Under the pieces are notes generated by a model. The model had not been told where the DNA came from and made no database searches. It saw only the letters and a program-made list of their open reading frames with translations. A stretch of 64,000 bases of DNA. Source: Breviolum minutum Mf 1.05b.01. Taxonomy: Eukaryota > Sar > Dinophyceae > Suessiales > Symbiodiniaceae. The stretch covers positions 34,630 through 98,629 of the forward strand of contig DF240870.1 of assembly GCA_000507305.1 (NCBI GenBank), given 5' to 3'. Shown here piece after piece: positions 59,704-64,000 of the stretch. A program made the translations under genes and the position numbers. Every line of letters starts with the position of its first letter. The stretch's first letter is position 1.

Positions 59704-59812
59704 ATATGGGTGTTTCCAAAAATAGGGGTACCCCAAAATGGATGGTTTATAATGGAAAACCCTATTAAAATGGATGATTTTGGGGTACCACTATTTTCGG
59801 AAACACCCATAT
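59704..59812. mobile_element. MITE-like element, 109 bp, 36-bp terminal inverted repeats
   Basis: ATATGGGTGTTTCC at the left and GGAAACACCCATAT at the right extend inward to a 36-base inverted match with two differences. The + strand translation includes VFPKIGVPQNGWFIMENPIK, a string I recall as very frequent in Symbiodiniaceae gene models, so this is probably a high-copy element. The start ATAT and end ATAT may include a TA-type target. A diverged relative lies at 62264-62377. Confidence 0.85.
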
Positions 59813-59831
59813 CTACAAACTTTTGGTATTA

Positions 59832-60647
59832 TACCACTAGTGATACCACCGGCCCCGAGGCCAAGCTTTTGGATGCTCGCGCCTTAGCCACAGCTGCTGA
59901 GCAGGCGATGGAGAATAGTCCAGGCGTGGATGGATCCGGAGATGGAATGATGGGATTTTCCGAAATGGATGGGTAAAGAGTTGTATCATTCCCATCATCT
60001 TTACCCATCATCCCCATTTTTATGATTTTTTAATGATGATGTTGGGGATGATGGGTATTTTTATTCATTTTTATGGATGTTTGTATAAAGAGTCAGAAAT
60101 CACAAACATTGTAACATAGTGCTGTTCTTTTTTTGGGGGTGGAGGGAGGGGGAAAAAATCGGAGCGGAATATGATATTGAAACGATTTCTTGTATGTCAT
60201 TTTTTTTTTCAAGTTGAGAAGTTGGTGGAGCTGCACTGACCAAAATTTGGGTGCTTCGGCAACTTGACGATTTCCCTTTCCTGTGATGAGAGCCACTCAG
60301 AGGCATTGCTGCCAAGCTGCTTTACGTGGCATCGCAGTTGAAGGATCAAGTTGCGCCTGAGACGAGATTGGGGACAGGCTTGGTGTATCACTGAGGCTGA
60401 CTTTCTTCACCTGTTGACATAACAATAGATGAAGATGAAAGTCTACTAAATCCAGTCTTTCGAGCTTTAAACCCAAGGTGGGATTGAGCGGCAACGTTTC
60501 CATCCTCCCATTTTTTACCATTTTTGAGCTGCAAAAGCTAAGGACTTCCAATCTTCACTTGATCGGTCAGTGGATCTTGTCCGTGACGGCTTTGGCCCCT
60601 TGTGTTTGAGTGCTTTCCACATGGGAGCCTTGCCTCGACTCCAGTGA
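59832..60647 (+). CDS. Candidate exons of one unrecognised gene
   Basis: Three + strand segments follow AG acceptors. 59838-59972 reads TTGPEAKLLDARALATAAEQ then AMENSPGVDGSGDG and starts right behind the MITE. 60301-60380 reads GIAAKLLYVASQLKDQVAPE. 60543-60647 reads DFQSSLDRSVDLVRDGFGPL and ends LPRLQ with TGA. All are helix-rich and coding-like. Continuity between them was not proven and no family is recognised. Confidence 0.4.
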
Positions 60648-61149
60648 TCCCAACAAAGGTCCCCCTAAAGCTCATGACTCTTCGAAGTCTGAATATGTAC
60701 GTACCATTTTCCGTTTTTGGTCCAGTTTTTAGACATGAAAAACCATGACAAGCCATCATGGTAGAGTCATCGTTTTCTTTAGATCTGCAGCGGAGGAGGT
60801 TGCACTGCATTAATCTCAAACAGTCGGTTTCGAGGTGCTGTTTGTGACTTTCAGTAGATCTTCATGGCAGTGTTGCGGAAGAACAAGATTCTCTCCCAAG
60901 AAGTAGATTTGAGTGTGGAGAGTGTGATTTCACAGAAACACCTCTTGTTGTCAGCTTTTTCGCACTTGCTGCTGCAGAAGCACCTTATCCTTTTATTTGC
61001 ATATATAATTACAAAATAGTTCATTCTGAAAAGGTTTGGATTGTATCCCAGGGGTATTTCAGAATGTCTATGCTTATATATTTCTTTCCTTACTAATTAG
61101 CCTCAATTTCTGATCCTTAACTCTCTACCAAGCCCCATGATTGCAACTA

Positions 61150-61900
61150 TGGCCTTGCTGAGGACTCCTTGCCAAGTTGCCAGTCAGCCTGCTAGTGCAG
61201 TTGCTGGAGCAAGATGCTTTAGATGTACCGCAGGACCAGCAAGGGATCAAACAAAAATTGGGCCCGAGACGGATGGCTCCAGGCTTCCGAATTTCACACC
61301 CTCCTGTTGGCACAAACGTTGTCACAATATTTCTTATCCGTGCTCTTTTTCGTGATAGTGACTTCAAGTCAAGGACTGAGTCTCCAAGTAGTTGACCCAT
61401 GTTTCCCTACTTTCGGGTTTGTTGGGTGAGATTCGATCAGGAGGAGAATGTCTTGCGCTTTGTCTGGGGCTCAGCGGCTTCAAACAAACGGAGTTGGGGC
61501 AAACATCAGCAACTGAATATGAGATAAACATAGATAAACTATGATAAACTCCTTTCGGTGGCACCTTTGTTGTCTTTTTGAAAGCAACCAGAACTGTTGT
61601 CTATCGAAACCATGATACATGTGACCATGAGGTCTTTGTCATTAGCATCTTTTTTTACATCTTTTTTTGTGGACGCGAGTAGTGTTTTTCAGTTTTTTTT
61701 TTGTGACTGTTGCACCTTGAGGGAGAAGCAAAGTCCAGTGTATCATTCATCCAGGTACGTCATGTACTCTGGAGACGTCTCGCTCGCCCAGAGAAGATGC
61801 TCACATTGAGCGGCAGTGTGGAAGGTCTTGAAACCGAAGGCGTTTGTTTCCAGGGTCCGTGGGGAAGTGATGCTTGGATGTGGAACTTGGTTTCAGCTTC
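61150..61900 (+). CDS. Candidate exons, unrecognised
   Basis: 61170-61330 can read LLVQLLEQDALDVPQDQQGI then KQKLGPRRMAPGFRISHPPV. 61420-61500 can read RFDQEENVLRFVWGSAASNK. 61755-61860, after a CCAG, reads VRHVLWRRLARPEKMLTLSG then VEGLETEGV. Each has a coding look, but several frames are open and the borders are uncertain. Another possible exon is 62110-62235 (KLPLPNPMAVPSDAFWGISN), directly before the MITE-like element. Confidence 0.33.
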
Positions 61901-62263
61901 TTGAATCCCTAAACATCACTAAACAACCAAAGATTGGATATGGGAGGTTGAATTTGATTTGAACACTTGAGGGACTACAGGCATGTTTGGGAGTTTGGAT
62001 CGGCGTCAAAATTGGTTTGTCGACTTTTTCCCGGAATGTGATCATCTACTTTTTTCGGAACAAAGCCATTTGTCCCGTCAGCTCCTGTACCCTGGCGCCT
62101 GGCATTTAACATCATGATAGGAAGTTGCCGTTACCGAACCCCATGGCAGTTCCTTCTGATGCCTTTTGGGGCATCAGCAACCTTTTTCCCATGGCCTCAG
62201 GCTTGCAGCTTCGTTGGGAATCCGTGGCTCTTGAGGATGTTTTTTTTGGGGGGGCTACCTAGA

Positions 62264-62377
62264 ATATGGGAGTTTCCTTACATGGTGGTATCCCCAAAAC
62301 ACCCCCAAAATCATCATTTTTAATAGGAAAACCCCATGGTTCTTGGGGAAACCCACCAGTTTAGGAAATCCCCATAT
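62264..62377. mobile_element. MITE-like element, diverged relative of 59704-59812
   Basis: The ends ATATGGGAGTTTCC and GGAAATCCCCATAT form an imperfect inverted repeat. The interior has the same order of blocks as the copy at 59704 (GGTATCCCCAAAA, AATAGGAAAACCCC, TTGGGGAAACC). It is non-coding and more decayed than the 59.7-kb copy. Confidence 0.7.
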
Positions 62378-62597
62378 GATGGATATTGAAGGATGACATA
62401 CCAGTAGCAGCTCCGTAGATGACATTTCGCCATCTTACCCGTGCCTCTGTTGGCAGAAACCATTCACGGCCTCCAAAAAGTCTGTGTGGTTGAGGTCCAT
62501 AGATTCTGCAACCAAGTAGTAGTAGTTTGAGAACAGCAAGCATAGTAACGATAACATTACTGATAATCTTAGTAGTAAGCATGATTCGATCATGATG

Positions 62598-62602
62598 ACA
62601 GC

Positions 62603-62645
<43 letters not shown>

Positions 62646-62704
62646 TCAACAACATCAACAACATCAACAACATCAACAACATCAACAACATCAACATCAA
62701 CAGT
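62598..62704. repeat. (AAC)n-(AACATC)n microsatellite
   Basis: AAC units for about 45 bases, then AACATCAAC hexamer-like units. The same kind of array, complementary (GTT/GATGTT), appears at 63494-63658. Confidence 0.95.
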
Positions 62705-62744
62705 AGTAGTAACAGTAAACATCCAGTACATGACTGAGTTTTTT

Positions 62745-62880
62745 CAACTCATGCAGTGTCACTCGGATCAGGACTCGGGTAGTTCATCTCCAGCAGTAGA
62801 TCGCTATTCAGCTTCAGAAGCTGCAGGTGAAGGCGCCTTGGCGCCTTGGCACTTGGCACTTGTTTCGTTTCCTTTCTGAA
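62745..62880 (+). CDS. Candidate exon, Ser-rich, unrecognised
   Basis: The + frame reads MQCHSDQDSGSSSPAVDRYS then ASEAAGEGALAPWH and stops at 62877. It follows a microsatellite and has a coding-like composition, but no family or clear splice sites. Confidence 0.25.
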
Positions 62881-63237
62881 GGAAGCAACCATCCTTCAGA
62901 CAAAATCACACGACCCCAAGGACAGTTGACCCCGCTTCATAAAAAAGTGATACACATCCTCAGCGTCCTCAGCAAGCAGGGGCATCATTTGAGCATGTCT
63001 GCCAGGTTCAACAGACATCCCGGAGCTCTCCCATCGGATTCCTGCTGAGAGTGCTCCTGCCATCTCTCTTCGAGCGCTGAAGGGTGAAGAGGCCTTGGGG
63101 ACTTTTGCTGGTGTGCGCAGCTAGAAATGGCTGATTGTCGGGCGGATGTCGGGACTTGATCAGTGAACAAGTTGAGAGATAAGGCAAGTCCAGAAGCAGA
63201 CAAGCACATTCTAGTAGGTAGAAAAGCGCATGAAGCA

Positions 63238-63405
63238 GATATATCTATATACACATTATATATTATATTATATTCTTGTATATTATATGTTATATATTAC
63301 ATATTATATATTACATATTATATATTACATATTATATATTATATATTATATATTATATATTAAATATAACATGATATATATTATATAATATATATTATAT
63401 ATTAT
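63238..63405. repeat. AT-rich tandem tract (ATATTATATATTACAT-like)
   Basis: Nearly pure A+T with repeated TATATTACATAT and TATTATATAT words over about 165 bases. No coding content. Confidence 0.9.
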
Positions 63406-63493
63406 TCAAGAGCTAACGCACCCACCGGCAGTGCCGGGGAAGAGAGTGTGAGTTCGTGTTGGGTGGCAGTAGCTGGTTTTTGGTGGGTTTTGG

Positions 63494-63494
63494 T

Positions 63495-63526
<32 letters not shown>

Positions 63527-63569
63527 ATGTTGTTGATGTTGTTGATGTTGTTGATGTTGTTGATGTTGT

Positions 63570-63618
<49 letters not shown>

Positions 63619-63658
63619 GCTGTTGATGTTGTTGATGTTGTTGATGTTGTTGATGTTC
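63494..63658. repeat. (GTT)n-(GATGTT)n microsatellite
   Basis: GTT units flank and interrupt blocks of GTTGATGTT. This is the complement type of the array at 62598. Poly-Val, poly-Leu and poly-Gln frames are artefacts. Confidence 0.95.
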
Positions 63659-63659
63659 A

Positions 63660-64000
63660 GCCAAAACCATGGTATTTACGATGTTTTTGCAGCAAGCGAG
63701 AAAGCAAAAATTGAAGATAAGGATAGCGAAACAACAAAAACACTGTATTTTACGATGTTTTTGGCTTGTCGGGCGCGTACACTTGCGTTCAGAAAAGTGC
63801 TTAAAACATCGTAATTTGCAATGTTTTTCGCTCCCACTAAAGACAAAACAACGCTATTTACGATGTTTTCCTTCTCTCGCAACCCCAAAAAAGAGCCGAA
63901 TCAGCGGTATTTACGATGTTTTTGCAACAGTGAAAAAGGTGTTTTTGGAGAATGCCGGAAAACACAAATTAACATAAGAATGGCAAAAATACAAAAACAC
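63660..64000. repeat. Array of a recurring TATTTACGATGTTTTTGC motif, continuing past the window
   Basis: The word TTTACGATGTTTT occurs at about 63673, 63749, 63856 and 63910, with a diverged form TTTGCAATGTTTTTCGC at 63817 and an inverted AAACATCGTAA at 63802. Spacers of 50-90 bases are partly similar (AAAACAC, GCAAGCGAGAAAGCAAAAA, CAGTGAAAAAGG). It looks like the edge of a larger dispersed or satellite repeat. Open frames on both strands reflect the repeat. Confidence 0.75.

Noticed and set aside
63413..63670. Poly-Gln/His minus-strand frame that could suggest a glutamine-rich regulator
   Set aside because: It is the complement of the GTT/GATGTT microsatellite with no flanking domain.
1..64000. 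tRNA, rRNA, CRISPR arrays, bacterial operons or a complete spliced-leader gene
   Set aside because: No cloverleaf, rRNA core or regular spacer arrays were recognised by eye, and no full 22-base spliced-leader sequence was seen. A tRNA scan could still find a missed gene.

Overview
The window looks like nuclear DNA of a dinoflagellate, most likely a Symbiodiniaceae-type alga. The evidence is: (1) genes broken into many short exons whose introns mix GT-AG with GC-AG and GA-AG boundaries and carry an AG|G repeat at both ends; (2) a long intronless PPR gene made of near-identical 35-residue repeats, a hallmark expansion in these algae; (3) several short terminal-inverted-repeat elements that look like abundant dinoflagellate MITEs; (4) an interstitial CCCTAAA telomere-type tract; (5) many trinucleotide microsatellites. 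Every gene I could support is on the + strand, which fits the one-directional gene arrays of dinoflagellates. No bacterial features, rRNA, tRNA or CRISPR arrays were recognised. Exon borders were placed by eye from protein continuity, so many are uncertain by a few bases.

Layout. 1-762: 3' end of an unrecognised gene. 1038-about 6250: a calcium-dependent-type protein kinase with EF-hand-like segments. About 7349-32307: a DEAH/DEVH-box RNA helicase in more than 25 small exons, with helicase motifs I, Ia, II, III, V and VI recovered. Its introns contain three other complete or near-complete + strand genes: a histidine phosphatase (from 12348), a 687-residue PPR protein (21477-23540) and a DeSI/PPPDE-type peptidase (27273-28172). 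34151-36113: a complete eight-exon SKP1 gene. About 36649-41876: an SPFH/HIR-type membrane-scaffold protein. 43823-45810: an unrecognised gene with a proline-glycine motif. From 46 kb on the coding signal is weaker. I can support only candidate exons there (53.7-54.0, 55.1-58.1, 58.3, 59.8-60.6 and 61.1-62.9 kb), between microsatellites, MITEs, AT-rich tracts and a final array of a recurring motif around TTTACGATGTTTT (63.66 kb to the end).

Function. The recognisable genes are housekeeping or signalling types (Ca2+ signalling, RNA remodelling, organelle RNA binding, ubiquitin/SUMO turnover, membrane microdomains). They do not form a pathway. The unusual point is architectural: one helicase gene hosting three unrelated same-strand genes in its introns.
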